Below, piece after piece: positions 6,531 to 14,898 of a DNA stretch of 18,115 bases. Under the pieces are notes generated by a model. That model searched no databases. It saw nothing but the letters and a program-made list of their open reading frames with translations, and was not told the origin of the DNA. This DNA is from Pauljensenia sp. (GTDB taxonomy: Bacteria; Actinomycetota; Actinomycetes; Actinomycetales; Actinomycetaceae), in contig JASBZF010000030.1 in the NCBI GenBank assembly GCA_029983625.1, positions 1 to 18,115 on the forward strand, read 5' to 3'. Numbering within the stretch: position 1 is the first letter of the stretch; each line of letters starts with the position of its first letter. A program made the position numbers and the translations under genes.

Positions 6531-7635
6531 CACGACAGTAGCCCAGCCGAAACGAGCCCGACTGTTCTATCTTGACCTGGTTCGTGCGCTTGCAACTTTC
6601 CTGATCGTCCTTACCCACTTCAACAATCCTTTCTTTTCCGAGGGCGGGTATCTGCTGACGAACAGGCCCTTCAATATCTATGTGGGTGACCTCGGAGTCT
6701 CACTCTTCCTCATTATTTCCGGTTCAGCTCTGGCCTACACTTACTCTTCCCCCCTGAACCTGAAACGCTTCTACTGGAAACGTTTCAAAGGTATTTATCC
6801 GATGTTCTGGACCGCCTGGGTGTGCGCCACACTCTTTTTCTTCATCGACTCTCACGGCCATCCGATGAACGGCGGACCGGTCTCTTCAATCATTTGGACA
6901 ATCTTCGGCGTCGATGGGCTAGTCGCAAACTTCCATATTCCGACCCTCTACCTCCTGGGTGAATGGTTCCTCGGTTTTATCATCATCTTCTACCTTGTCT
7001 TTCCATTGCTGTTGCACTGCATCGAACGCTATCCGGTCTGGACTGCCCTGACCCTTGCCCTCATCTATGTGGCGACACTGGCACTCACCTCACATTTCGG
7101 TATTCTCGCTTCGGTTCTTTTACCCACCCGACTTCCTGAACTCGCTTTCGGTATCTACCTCATTCGCTACTTCCCGAAGTCATCACACCTCCTGGCCCTA
7201 CCCGCAGTCTTGATCCTTATCTGCTTTGCTCTGTTTGGTGAAGGAGTCAACAAGGATCTCGCAACGACTTGTGTGGGCATCAGCGCCTTCCTTGTGCTGG
7301 TGGCGGTAGCTGAGTTCATTGCGATCCAACCGATACGTGTACTCGTCGGGCTGGTCGCAAAATATTCCTATCCGATCTTCCTCGTTCATCACGTGGTCAT
7401 CTATAAGCTCTTCATGTTCTCGGATATCCCCTGGGCAGAATTCGGGCGAGCCCAGGTGGTAATGTTCTTCATCGCCGTTTGTGCTGTGACTTTTGGAATC
7501 GCGATCGCCTTGGAAAAGCTCACGACTCATGTGGTGACTTTCTGTACTGAGGCATTCAGTGGATCGTGGTGGACAAGAAAAAAAGCGCTCACTGAAGGCG
7601 CTGTTGTAGAAGCACACGCAGGTGAGGCACAATGA
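6520..7635 (+). CDS. Acyltransferase 3 family membrane O-acyltransferase
   Basis: A 371-aa multi-spanning membrane protein of the Acyl_transf_3 (OafA/NodX-like) family, which moves acyl groups, usually acetyl, from the cytoplasm onto surface sugars. Seen: the N-terminal LFYLDLVRALATFLIVLTHF with the conserved His33, KRFYWKRFKGIYPMFW (basic loop followed by P-x-F/Y-W), about ten hydrophobic segments, and the late YSYPIFLVHHVV motif. The near-perfect SD AAGGAGGT (6506-6513) lies 6 nt before ATG 6520, inside the end of rgpF, so translation is probably coupled and strong. Its stop overlaps the wzm start by ATGA. It likely acylates the polymer built by the RgpF protein and exported by the next two genes. 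Confidence 0.9.
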   Translation: MGSDTTVAQPKRARLFYLDLVRALATFLIVLTHFNNPFFSEGGYLLTNRPFNIYVGDLGVSLFLIISGSALAYTYSSPLNLKRFYWKRFKGIYPMFWTAWVCATLFFFIDSHGHPMNGGPVSSIIWTIFGVDGLVANFHIPTLYLLGEWFLGFIIIFYLVFPLLLHCIERYPVWTALTLALIYVATLALTSHFGILASVLLPTRLPELAFGIYLIRYFPKSSHLLALPAVLILICFALFGEGVNKDLATTCVGISAFLVLVAVAEFIAIQPIRVLVGLVAKYSYPIFLVHHVVIYKLFMFSDIPWAEFGRAQVVMFFIAVCAVTFGIAIALEKLTTHVVTFCTEAFSGSWWTRKKALTEGAVVEAHAGEAQ

Positions 7636-8501
7636 GCAACCCTGCCGCTTCTGCGAAAAAAGAACAGTGGCGTCACACCCTGGATCTGACGTGGAGTTTC
7701 AGTCGCCGCGCCGTCTCCTCAGAGTTCAAAGGGACAGCGCTTGGGCGGCTGTGGTCCCTCATTAATCCTCTCGCGACAATCCTCGTTTTTACTTTAATTT
7801 TCGGCCTTGTTTTCCGGGGTTCAGTTGATCCTGGACGGAACTCAGGGATCACCTCCTTCGCCCTGTGGATCGGCATCGGTGTCCTGTGTTGGAATTTCAT
7901 GTCGGGAGCAATCCTGAAAGGCATGAACTCCCTAGTGGATAATGCGGGCCTCCTCACGAAGGTCTATTTCCCCCGTCAAATCCTCGTCTACTCCAGCATC
8001 CTCGCCCTGGTCGTTGATTTTTCTTTCGAACTCCTGGTCCTTGTCATCATCTCCTGGATCGTGGGGGGTGCGGGCGTTGTCCTCATGGTCCCCGCCCTTA
8101 TCGGCATTACTCTCCTCACCGCAATGTTCTCAACGGGAATGGCTCTTTTCCTTTCGGTCGCCACCGTGTATTTCCGCGATATTTCGCACCTGTGGAAAAT
8201 CTTTAACCAAGTGTGGATGTATGCTTCCGGTGTTGTTTTTTCCCTCGGGATGCTCCACGACGTTGAAAACCATCTGTTTGCAAAAGGATGGAACATCAAC
8301 GGAGCGCCGATCCCGCTGACCACTCTTTTCCGACTCAATCCCGCTGAAACCTACCTTGAGGCATTCCGTTCCTGCCTGTACGACTTCGCTTTGCCTTCTT
8401 TGCCCGTCACCCTCGCGTGCCTTTTGTGGGGATTCGGAGTATTCACCGCCGGAGTGCTCTTCTTCCATCGTCACAGTGCGCGCCTCGTTGAGGAGCTATG
8501 A
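7632..8501 (+). CDS. wzm: ABC-2 type polysaccharide export permease (Wzm/RgpC-like)
   Basis: A 289-aa membrane component of an ABC exporter carrying lipid-linked polysaccharide across the cytoplasmic membrane. The N-terminal RRAVSSEFKGTALGRLWSLINPLATILVFTLIFGLVF is the characteristic ABC2_membrane opening: a cytoplasmic interface helix, then Gly-x-Leu-Trp and Asn-Pro before TM1. About six TM segments follow, with the usual short helix YFRDISHLWKIFNQVWMY before the last two. The start overlaps the previous stop by 4 bp (ATGA), and GGTGAGG (7621-7627) is a good SD 4 nt upstream. Its own stop overlaps the next frame in the same way, so it is translated together with its ATPase. Confidence 0.93.
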   Translation: MSNPAASAKKEQWRHTLDLTWSFSRRAVSSEFKGTALGRLWSLINPLATILVFTLIFGLVFRGSVDPGRNSGITSFALWIGIGVLCWNFMSGAILKGMNSLVDNAGLLTKVYFPRQILVYSSILALVVDFSFELLVLVIISWIVGGAGVVLMVPALIGITLLTAMFSTGMALFLSVATVYFRDISHLWKIFNQVWMYASGVVFSLGMLHDVENHLFAKGWNINGAPIPLTTLFRLNPAETYLEAFRSCLYDFALPSLPVTLACLLWGFGVFTAGVLFFHRHSARLVEEL

Positions 8502-8506
8502 GATCA

Positions 8507-9736
8507 ATGACCGAAGCTGCGATCACCGTCCACAACGTCGCTAAACGTTTCCGCATGTATAAAACACGGAACCAATCACTGAAAAGCGCGTTCCTCCATC
8601 GCGGGCGAGGGGCTTACGAAGATTTCTGGGCCTTGCGTGACATTGATTTCTCCATTCCCGAGGGCGAAACTTTTGGTCTTCTTGGTCATAACGGATCAGG
8701 GAAATCAACCCTGCTGAAGTGCATCGCGAGGATCCTCACCCCCGATCAGGGAAAGATTACAGCGCGCGGGCGCGTGGCCGCGATGCTGGAAGTCGGTTCT
8801 GGCTTTCATCCTGAGCTTTCTGGCCGGGAAAATATTTACCTGAATGGTGCGATCCTTGGGATGAGTCGGACGGAGATTGAGAAAAAGTTTTTCGATATCG
8901 TTGACTTTTCAGGTGTCGGGGATTTCATCGATCAGCCGGTGAAGAACTATTCCTCCGGCATGTATGTGCGCCTGGGATTTTCAGTGTCAATTCACGTTGA
9001 GCCAGATATCCTCCTCGTCGATGAGATCCTCGCCGTAGGAGACATGGAGTTTCAACGTCGCTGCATGTCAAAGTTCGCTGATTTCAGGGCCGATGGGCGC
9101 ACAGTTGTCGTGGTGTCCCACGGGCTTGAACAGATGCGGACTTTCTGCGACGAGGTCGCCTGGCTCGATCACGGTCAGCTGCAAGAAGTCGGACCAGCTG
9201 CTGAGGTCATCGACCGCTATTCGGTGATTGTGAACGAAACCGAAGAAGTTGCAGGCGGAGGTCGTCGTTTCGGTAGTGGCGAGGCCCGTATTACGGGGAT
9301 TGATCTGCTCGATGCTTCAGGTGCTGTCATTCGCCGAGCGGATATCGGCCAGGAAGTGATGATTCGTATGCACTATCAGTGCGATACGGAAATTGAGGGC
9401 GCTGTTTTTGGCGCTTCGATTGACACGGCAGATGGCGTGGTTGTCTGGGGTTTGCACGGACTGGATGCGGGTTTCGTTCCTAAGGTTCTCCCGGTGGGGA
9501 AAGGACACGTTGATCTGCACATTCCGCGTCTGATGCTGCGACCTAACGAGTATGTCATCTCAGCGGCGATTCAACCTCCGCATCTGACGAGCGTGATTGA
9601 TGCTCTCCAAAAGGCCCGGACTTTTGAAGTGATGCCCGGTCCGAGGATGGAATCGGGGGGCGTTGTCGCCCTCGATGCACAATTCACGGAAATTACGCCG
9701 CATATGCCGATGAATACGTACACGGATCGACGCTGA
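8507..9736 (+). CDS. wzt: ABC transporter ATPase with C-terminal carbohydrate-binding domain (Wzt)
   Basis: The nucleotide-binding subunit paired with the permease just upstream, about 409 aa. Residues counted from ATG 8507: Walker A GHNGSGKS (60-67), signature YSSGM (148-152), Walker B ILLVDE (168-173), H-loop VVSHG with His204. The ATPase core ends near 235. Residues from about 255 to the end form a beta-rich domain like the Wzt C-terminal domain that recognises the polymer's chain terminus. Start choice: ATG 8498 overlaps the permease stop (ATGA), but AGGAG (8491-8495) would sit only 2 nt from it and 11 nt from ATG 8507. I prefer 8507, and 8498 would add only three residues. A long C-terminal domain suggests export of a complete, end-capped polymer. 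It ends the operon. Confidence 0.93.
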   Translation: MTEAAITVHNVAKRFRMYKTRNQSLKSAFLHRGRGAYEDFWALRDIDFSIPEGETFGLLGHNGSGKSTLLKCIARILTPDQGKITARGRVAAMLEVGSGFHPELSGRENIYLNGAILGMSRTEIEKKFFDIVDFSGVGDFIDQPVKNYSSGMYVRLGFSVSIHVEPDILLVDEILAVGDMEFQRRCMSKFADFRADGRTVVVVSHGLEQMRTFCDEVAWLDHGQLQEVGPAAEVIDRYSVIVNETEEVAGGGRRFGSGEARITGIDLLDASGAVIRRADIGQEVMIRMHYQCDTEIEGAVFGASIDTADGVVVWGLHGLDAGFVPKVLPVGKGHVDLHIPRLMLRPNEYVISAAIQPPHLTSVIDALQKARTFEVMPGPRMESGGVVALDAQFTEITPHMPMNTYTDRR

Positions 9737-9776
9737 AGTAACGCAGGGGATTGAGGCCAGCTACATCCCCTCAGCG
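9731..9776. terminator. Inverted repeat between convergent wzt and DUF2142 gene
   Basis: AGGGGAT (9745-9751) pairs with ATCCCCT (9765-9771), and the outer CGCTGA (9731-9736, including the wzt stop) can pair with TCAGCG (9771-9776). The structure fills the 60-bp gap between two genes reading toward each other, so it may end transcription from both sides. There is no long T-run, so confidence is moderate. Confidence 0.5.
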
Positions 9777-9796
9777 AGATGAACGCAGAAAATTGA

Positions 9797-11404
9797 TCAT
9801 TCGCCTGTAAGCGCTTCTTGGCCGCTGTGCGTGTGCGTAGTAGCGTGTGCGTCCTGAAGGGGTGGACGCCGAACACCCATACGATTCATGAGGACGCAAA
9901 TCGCGAGAGTGAAGAGGAGGAACACGATCCCCAAAAGCCACAGTGGGATCGGTGGGAACCATTCGCTTCTGCGTAAATCCCAACCTGCACTCATCCCGAG
10001 CATATGGCGATGCAGCTCCACGAGCACGGCGAAGCAGTGAACCCCAGAAAAGATCAACGCCCACGCTGTTGTGAGGCGCCGATCGCGAGCAGCAGGAGCT
10101 GAACCCATCCGCTTGGCGAGGACGAAAGCCGCGAGAACGGGAATACCGATGAACATGGGGAGGATGTAGCGTCCCTGCCACATAATGCCGAGACTGCGCG
10201 CCTGAGAGGCGTGCAGGGCAACGGGAACGACAAGGCAGGTGAAGACAAGGGAAACGAAAACGACAATCCGATCCCTCCGCGTCCCGTACATGTAGACGAG
10301 CACCATCGACGCGACATAAGCGGACAGGAAGAGGACCACAGCGAACAAAGGAAGAGGAACATGGAGCCAACCAAAAGAGCCGACAGCATGTTGAAGATAC
10401 GTGTCAGTCATCCTCAAGGTGTACATCGCAAGCCACAGGGGAGTAAGGGACGGATCGGACACAGGTTCGGAGGTCGTGAGGACTCCTGTACCGACAATCC
10501 ACAGCGATGCTGCGGCGGTCGCAAGCGTTGTCACCGCAATCGGTGCCCACGAACGCTTATCACGAATGACTCGCCAGGTCATCGACCAGGGTTGCAAAGC
10601 AATCGCACACACAACGATGAGGGCTAAGAAGAAGGGCGTAAGGCCACGTGAATTGGCAAAAACGCTGGCAGTGAAGGCGAGGAGCCACATTCTTCGTCCC
10701 AGATCTTCTGGACGTGTGGCCCTGATAATCAAGAGGAGCAGACACCACACGGCGAAAGCACTGGAGATCTCCAGGGATTGCGGATTGATTGAAGAAGCGA
10801 GGAATGCCGTCATCGGCGTGATCCCGGCGGTTGCGGCGATGATGGCGATAGGGGGGAGGGCAGATTGACGCAGTGCGCGCAGACCAAGAGCGAGGAAGAA
10901 AGAGGCAATGAGACCAGAAACGATCCGCATCGCGTAGATACTTGCGACGCTGTGCGAAAAAAGAGCTGGCCAAGAAATCAGCGCATAGTAAACGGGGTTG
11001 TAGCGGGCTGCGGGAGTGGGAACTTCAACCCAGCCATTCGGGCTGTCCGTGGTATGGATCAGCGCATCATCACAGGTTGAAATCGGTACTTCAGGTTGGA
11101 AAGCGTTGCACAGGTACACCTCAGCGTCGGCGTACACCTCTGGGATATCGACAACGCGATCAATGAGGATCTTCTGGTCGAATACCTGCCCGTAGGCCGT
11201 TGCTGCGGCCTTCTTTAAATGCGACTGCTCATCGGGTGACGCCATAAGCGGATTGGCGAGAGACCATGCGCTTGTGAGGAGGAAGAAAGCAAGGAAAGCA
11301 ATCCAGAAGACAGCTCGTGGGCTGAGCGGATGCGCGTTCTTTTCCCGCAGAGACGACACCTGGGAAGTATCGGAGCGTGAAATCAACGGGTGAGAAGAAT
11401 GCAT
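9797..11404 (-). CDS. DUF2142 family multi-spanning membrane protein
   Basis: A 535-aa integral membrane protein. After a polar N-terminus of about 30 residues, a first TM segment leads to ANPLMASPDEQSH (50-62), the hallmark of the DUF2142 family. About 10-12 further hydrophobic helices follow. Families of this layout resemble GT-C glycosyltransferases and polymerases, where the acidic pair in the first extracytoplasmic loop is catalytic, and they often sit in surface-polysaccharide loci. A lipid-linked sugar transferase or Wzy-like role is plausible but inferred. The large loop after TM1 holds two cysteines (positions about 98 and 109). The start at 11404 has no good SD. A -10-like TAGGAT reads on the minus strand at 11452-11447, 36 nt before it, so separate transcription from the flippase gene is possible. 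It is the last gene of the minus-strand group. Confidence 0.85.
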   Translation of the reverse strand: MHSSHPLISRSDTSQVSSLREKNAHPLSPRAVFWIAFLAFFLLTSAWSLANPLMASPDEQSHLKKAAATAYGQVFDQKILIDRVVDIPEVYADAEVYLCNAFQPEVPISTCDDALIHTTDSPNGWVEVPTPAARYNPVYYALISWPALFSHSVASIYAMRIVSGLIASFFLALGLRALRQSALPPIAIIAATAGITPMTAFLASSINPQSLEISSAFAVWCLLLLIIRATRPEDLGRRMWLLAFTASVFANSRGLTPFFLALIVVCAIALQPWSMTWRVIRDKRSWAPIAVTTLATAAASLWIVGTGVLTTSEPVSDPSLTPLWLAMYTLRMTDTYLQHAVGSFGWLHVPLPLFAVVLFLSAYVASMVLVYMYGTRRDRIVVFVSLVFTCLVVPVALHASQARSLGIMWQGRYILPMFIGIPVLAAFVLAKRMGSAPAARDRRLTTAWALIFSGVHCFAVLVELHRHMLGMSAGWDLRRSEWFPPIPLWLLGIVFLLFTLAICVLMNRMGVRRPPLQDAHATTHTHSGQEALTGE

Positions 11405-11546
11405 GAGGAGTACCCCGCAGAATCTGGAGAGCCGAAGTCGCCCTCGATCCTATCAGTCCGGCTTGGGATGAAAGAGGAATACGCGGTACACGCCTGAAAG
11501 GAACAGACGGAAGAAAGAGTGCAGGGAAAAACCTTTTCAGGCCGTT

Positions 11547-12800
11547 TTAATCGCTCTTCGTCTTCTTGTGTGTGCGCACACCGATCAGCAGCGCCGCAAA
11601 GAAAAAAAGACTGAGAACCGTCATAGCGAGGGCGTAACTGATTGCAGCACCGTAAAGGGCGAGAGTGGGAACGAAGAAGACGAGAGCAAAAGAAACAGTC
11701 ACTGCGGATATCAGGTAGCCGATGAAAACAATGCGTTGGAGGCGCATCGTGGTTAAGGCGTAGTACAGGATGACGCTTGCTGAGTTCATTGCGCCGCCGA
11801 GGACGAGGATAAAAAGCTCCCAGCGGAACACGGACACATCCTTGTCGAAAACAAATCCGAGAAGCAGCGCTCCGCACAGGTCAGTGAGTAAAGCGACGAG
11901 GAGGAAAGCTCCCGCTGTTGCCGCAAGACCCTTTCGGATGATCGCCCAGAATCTCGAAAAGTCACGGCGCAACCAGATCTTTGCCATTGTGGTCAAAAGC
12001 GGGCGGAAAACAATTGTGGAGGCCAGGTTGATGGCGAAAGCAGGCATGAAAATGATTGCGAAATAGCCTTGCTGGTCGTGGTCGAGGAAACGATCAATGG
12101 CGAAACGTGGCGCGTTTGCCAGATAAATAGCGATGAAAGAAGCGAGGAAAAGCGGGAGGCACGCCAGAGAAAGTGAACGAATCGCAGACAAAGACCAATG
12201 GGGGCGCAGAGGGAAAAGACGACGCGAAGGGGGGAGGAAGACAAGGAGCATCGTCGCGAAGGACACGCAGAAGCACAGGAAAGCGGAGGTGAGGAGATCC
12301 TGTGTGACAAAGACGAGGGCAGTGAAGGAAACTGTGGTGACGAAGGAACGGATGAATCCTGCGCGTCCAGCGAGGGCCAGGTAGCCACATCGCTGTAGCT
12401 CCGAGTAGAACACGTCTTCAAAAGCGTCGAAAAGCTTCAGGGAAGCGATGAGGGCCAGAGCCGCACAATCAGCGGGGGAGGTGCCGCGCAGAGCCGAAAG
12501 AGCGACAATGCCGATTGCCATCGCTGCGACGGTGAGAAAACGAAGAGCAAGGTAGTCGCCGAAAGCGAAACGCTTCTCAACGTCGGTGACCTGGTAGGTT
12601 CGCACCTCGTACATGCCAAGAGTTTGGAATTGTTGGCCGATGGCGAGGGCGAGAGAAAAAAGCCCCCCGGCGGCTAAACCGGCAGAGCGGGTCACGGCGA
12701 GCAGCATGATGATCGTCGAGGCGGCGAGCATCATTGACCACGCCGTGTTCCAGAAAAAATCACTCTTCACAGAGGAAGGCGTGGGAGCAGTTGGGGTCAT
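11547..12800 (-). CDS. Wzx-like polysaccharide flippase
   Basis: A 417-aa protein with about 12 predicted TM helices of the MOP/polysaccharide-biosynthesis flippase superfamily, which moves undecaprenyl-linked sugars across the membrane. The N-terminal SDFFWNTAWSMMLAASTIIMLLAVTRSAG, with a charged/aromatic lead-in to TM1 and a TR-x-G turn, and the following LGMYEVRTYQVTDVEKRF loop fit the family. The C-terminus ends in a Lys-rich tail. ATG 12800 lies 6 nt after the LicD gene stop with no SD in the gap, so it is likely translated by coupling. Its presence beside a separate ABC exporter is notable. Family is confident; substrate unknown. Confidence 0.85.
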   Translation of the reverse strand: MTPTAPTPSSVKSDFFWNTAWSMMLAASTIIMLLAVTRSAGLAAGGLFSLALAIGQQFQTLGMYEVRTYQVTDVEKRFAFGDYLALRFLTVAAMAIGIVALSALRGTSPADCAALALIASLKLFDAFEDVFYSELQRCGYLALAGRAGFIRSFVTTVSFTALVFVTQDLLTSAFLCFCVSFATMLLVFLPPSRRLFPLRPHWSLSAIRSLSLACLPLFLASFIAIYLANAPRFAIDRFLDHDQQGYFAIIFMPAFAINLASTIVFRPLLTTMAKIWLRRDFSRFWAIIRKGLAATAGAFLLVALLTDLCGALLLGFVFDKDVSVFRWELFILVLGGAMNSASVILYYALTTMRLQRIVFIGYLISAVTVSFALVFFVPTLALYGAAISYALAMTVLSLFFFAALLIGVRTHKKTKSD

Positions 12801-12806
12801 GATTCG

Positions 12807-13685
12807 TCAGGACGCGGATTCTGGAGCTGAGTAGGGGCCAAAATCAACCTCGATCGGCTTATGGTTCCGGCGCTGTTCAATCGGAGGTAAAGTCATGTAG
12901 TCACCGTAGGTGCGTCGCATCATCGCATCGTAGGCGGGAGCCATTTGGACAGTGATTCCTTCAAAAGGAACGTCGATTGTCGGTTGGATCTCTTCGCGGG
13001 TGACAATCCAGTTCTGAGGGTCGCGCATCGAAAAGTCCGTGAAACGTCCGGTGTTCTCGCCCTCGTATCTGCGTGCAGCCGCGTCAAAGCGTTTCTGGAG
13101 ACGACGCGGCCCGAGGCGCAGCAGTTTAAGGCCGTAGTAGGCGATCCCGGTTGCCGTGTGGATCGCGAGACGCTTCAGACCGTGCGTGTTGATGAGCATC
13201 GGTGTGGGTGTGCCCGTCAGGTAAAGGAGACGACCCCAAAGCCAGGTCGCGCGGGACTGTTTCTTGAAAGCTTGAGGATCGTCGGGAACGGTATCGAGGG
13301 GGAGGATGTCCAGACAGATCGGCATACGATAGCGCGCATTCTTTGCGAACTCGGGAATGAAGAGCGTATCGGTGAAGCCGAGCTTAGTGAACATGTACGG
13401 ATATTCAGGCAGTGTCCGCGTGTTGTCGAAACGGTAGCGTGGCCCCATCAGTGCGGGAGCTTCGTTGAGGAAACGCTCGTAGTGGTCGCGTGTCATCAGC
13501 AGATCAATGTCATCATCCCAGGGGATGAAACCGCGATGGCGGACCGCGCCGATCATCGTTCCACCGTACACCGAATAGGGAATGTCAAGCTGGCGGCACA
13601 CAGCATCCACATCGCGAAGCATCTCCACGAGGAGTAAGTGAACTCGTCTCAGGAGTTCGGGATCGTCAACCATATCCGATGCCAT
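12807..13685 (-). CDS. LicD family phosphotransferase
   Basis: A 292-aa cytoplasmic protein of the LicD family (nucleotidyltransferase fold), whose members transfer phosphocholine, or ribitol/glycerol phosphate, from a CDP-activated donor to glycans. Residues counted from ATG 13685: SVYGGTMIGAVRHRGFIPWDDDIDL (38-62) contains the conserved G-G-T and the metal-binding DDDID. The frame stays open to GTG 13778, but that codon lies inside the rmlA hairpin and the extra 31 residues are not LicD-like. The purine run AGGGA, 5 nt before ATG 13685, supports the shorter start. It is followed by the flippase gene after 6 nt. No licA/B/C choline uptake or activation genes are in the window, so the donor is unknown. 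Confidence 0.9.
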   Translation of the reverse strand: MASDMVDDPELLRRVHLLLVEMLRDVDAVCRQLDIPYSVYGGTMIGAVRHRGFIPWDDDIDLLMTRDHYERFLNEAPALMGPRYRFDNTRTLPEYPYMFTKLGFTDTLFIPEFAKNARYRMPICLDILPLDTVPDDPQAFKKQSRATWLWGRLLYLTGTPTPMLINTHGLKRLAIHTATGIAYYGLKLLRLGPRRLQKRFDAAARRYEGENTGRFTDFSMRDPQNWIVTREEIQPTIDVPFEGITVQMAPAYDAMMRRTYGDYMTLPPIEQRRNHKPIEVDFGPYSAPESAS

Positions 13686-13764
13686 GGGTTTCCCTGTCGT
13701 CTGGTGCGTTGCTGTGCTCCCCTGGGAGACAAGCCTGAGATGCTGCGATTGTCTCACACGAAGA

Positions 13765-13805
13765 ATCGGGCCCTTCACATGAAACAGGAGTGAGAAGGGC
13801 CCGAT
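13765..13805 (-). terminator. Strong hairpin after rmlA
   Basis: GAAGGGCCCGAT (13794-13805) and ATCGGGCCCTTC (13765-13776) are exact inverted repeats, a 12-bp GC-rich stem. After one mismatch, C13778-G13792 and A13779-T13791 extend it. On the minus strand it lies 12 nt after the rmlA stop and is followed by TTCTTCG, a short T-rich tail. It likely ends or attenuates rmlA transcription before the LicD gene. Confidence 0.75.
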
Positions 13806-13817
13806 CCTGGCTGCTGC

Positions 13818-14690
13818 TTAGAGCTGGTCTCCTTCAAGTAAATCGAGAAGGTATTGGCCATAACCTGACTTGACAAGCGGTTCGGCCCTTTTGCGCAGGC
13901 CCTCGTCATCAATGAAGCCCATGCGCCAAGCGACTTCCTCAGGAGCGCCGATTTTCATGCCCTGACGTGCTTCGACGGTGCGCACAAAACCGGTTGCGTC
14001 AGCAAGGGAATCGAAGGTGCCGGTGTCGAGCCAGGCGGTACCTCTGGGCAGGACTTCCACTTTGAGTTTCCCGGCTTCGAGATAGTGCCTGTTCACGTCT
14101 GTGATCTCGTATTCTCCCCGAGCGGAGGGTTTAAGATTCTTCGCGATCTCAACGACATCGTTGTCATAAAAGTACAGGCCGGGAACCGCGTAGTTTGATT
14201 TCGGATGCGCAGGCTTTTCTTCAATAGAGATCGCGTTGAAGTCTTCGTCGAATTCAACGACACCGTAGGCTGTCGGATCACTCACGTGATAGGCGAAAAC
14301 AGTACCGCCGTCCGGTTCGGTGTGTCGGCGCAGCTGCGTGCCCATTCCGGGTCCGTAGAAAATGTTGTCACCGAGGACGAGGGCGGCAGGGTCGGAGGCG
14401 ACATGGTCGGCGCCGAGGACGAATGCCTGTGCAAGACCGTTAGGGACTTCCTGGACGGCGTAGGAGATATTGACACCGAGTTGTGAACCGTCACCGAGGA
14501 GACGCTGGAAGCTGTTGGCATCATGCGGGGTGGTGATGACGAGGACGTCCTGGATCCCGGCAAGCATAAGCGTGGAGAGCGGGTAGTAGATCATGGGCTT
14601 GTCGTAGACGGGAACAAGCTGCTTTGAAGTGCCAAGAGTGATCGGGTTCAGACGAGTTCCCGAACCTCCGGCGAGGATGATGCCCTTCAT
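13818..14690 (-). CDS. rmlA: Glucose-1-phosphate thymidylyltransferase
   Basis: The 290-aa first enzyme of dTDP-L-rhamnose synthesis, joining dTTP and glucose-1-phosphate to dTDP-glucose in the cytoplasm. The N-terminal GIILAGGSGTRLNPITLGTSKQLVPVYDKPMI is the diagnostic nucleotide-binding loop with the catalytic Arg and Lys. LVLGDNIFYG supplies a metal-binding Asp, and EEKP and GTAWLDTGTFDSL are the sugar-binding motifs. Length is normal for RmlA. GGAGG (14699-14695) is an SD 4 nt before ATG 14690. It is divergent from rmlCD and separated from the LicD gene by a strong hairpin. rmlB is not in the window. Confidence 0.97.
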   Translation of the reverse strand: MKGIILAGGSGTRLNPITLGTSKQLVPVYDKPMIYYPLSTLMLAGIQDVLVITTPHDANSFQRLLGDGSQLGVNISYAVQEVPNGLAQAFVLGADHVASDPAALVLGDNIFYGPGMGTQLRRHTEPDGGTVFAYHVSDPTAYGVVEFDEDFNAISIEEKPAHPKSNYAVPGLYFYDNDVVEIAKNLKPSARGEYEITDVNRHYLEAGKLKVEVLPRGTAWLDTGTFDSLADATGFVRTVEARQGMKIGAPEEVAWRMGFIDDEGLRKRAEPLVKSGYGQYLLDLLEGDQL

Positions 14691-14734
14691 GGTTCCTCCA
14701 TTTTCCTGGGCGGTGCGAAGGTGCTGTCCGTGCC

Positions 14735-14762
14735 ATTATGCGCATGTGAGCCTTTTTGACAA
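14735..14762 (-). promoter_or_regulatory. rmlA promoter
   Basis: On the minus strand, TTGTCA (14762-14757, 5 of 6 to consensus) and CATAAT (14740-14735, 5 of 6) are 16 nt apart. Transcription would start near 14728 and give a leader of about 38 nt carrying the GGAGG SD. It lies in the 208-bp divergent region shared with rmlCD. Confidence 0.6.
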
Positions 14763-14845
14763 GGAAGGCGTGCGGGCGGGTTCCACAGTGTACTCAGGTT
14801 CAGTTGAATCCGGTGTGCGGGAGCTTTCGATGAGGGATCGTGCTC

Positions 14846-14851
14846 TACTAT
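14846..14851 (+). promoter_or_regulatory. Candidate -10 of rmlCD
   Basis: TACTAT at 14846-14851 lies 47 nt before the rmlCD ATG, the same hexamer as in the tRNA promoter. No good -35 is found at 16-18 nt (TTTCGA is 15 nt upstream). The transcript would have a leader of about 40 nt with the SD GAGGAG (14888-14893). Confidence 0.35.
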
Positions 14852-14898
14852 CCTTAGGAAAGCTTGGCTTGCGAGTGTGAAAAATGTGAGGAGCATTG

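Noticed and set aside
10211..10868. Plus-strand frames of 138 and 155 codons
   Set aside because: Antisense to the DUF2142 membrane protein and rich in charged residues, as expected from the complement of hydrophobic codons.
11493..11541. Inverted repeat CCTGAAAGG / CCTTTTCAGG after the flippase gene
   Set aside because: It has a bulge, a loop of about 30 nt and no T-run at the correct end, so it is too weak to call a terminator.
12945..13637. 230-codon plus-strand frame
   Set aside because: Lies wholly antisense to the LicD gene, which has clear family motifs. It resembles no known protein.
14756..14761. Exact TTGACA on the plus strand as -35 for rmlCD
   Set aside because: No -10-like hexamer follows at 15-19 nt. 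The site overlaps the TTGTCA of the better-matching rmlA promoter on the other strand.
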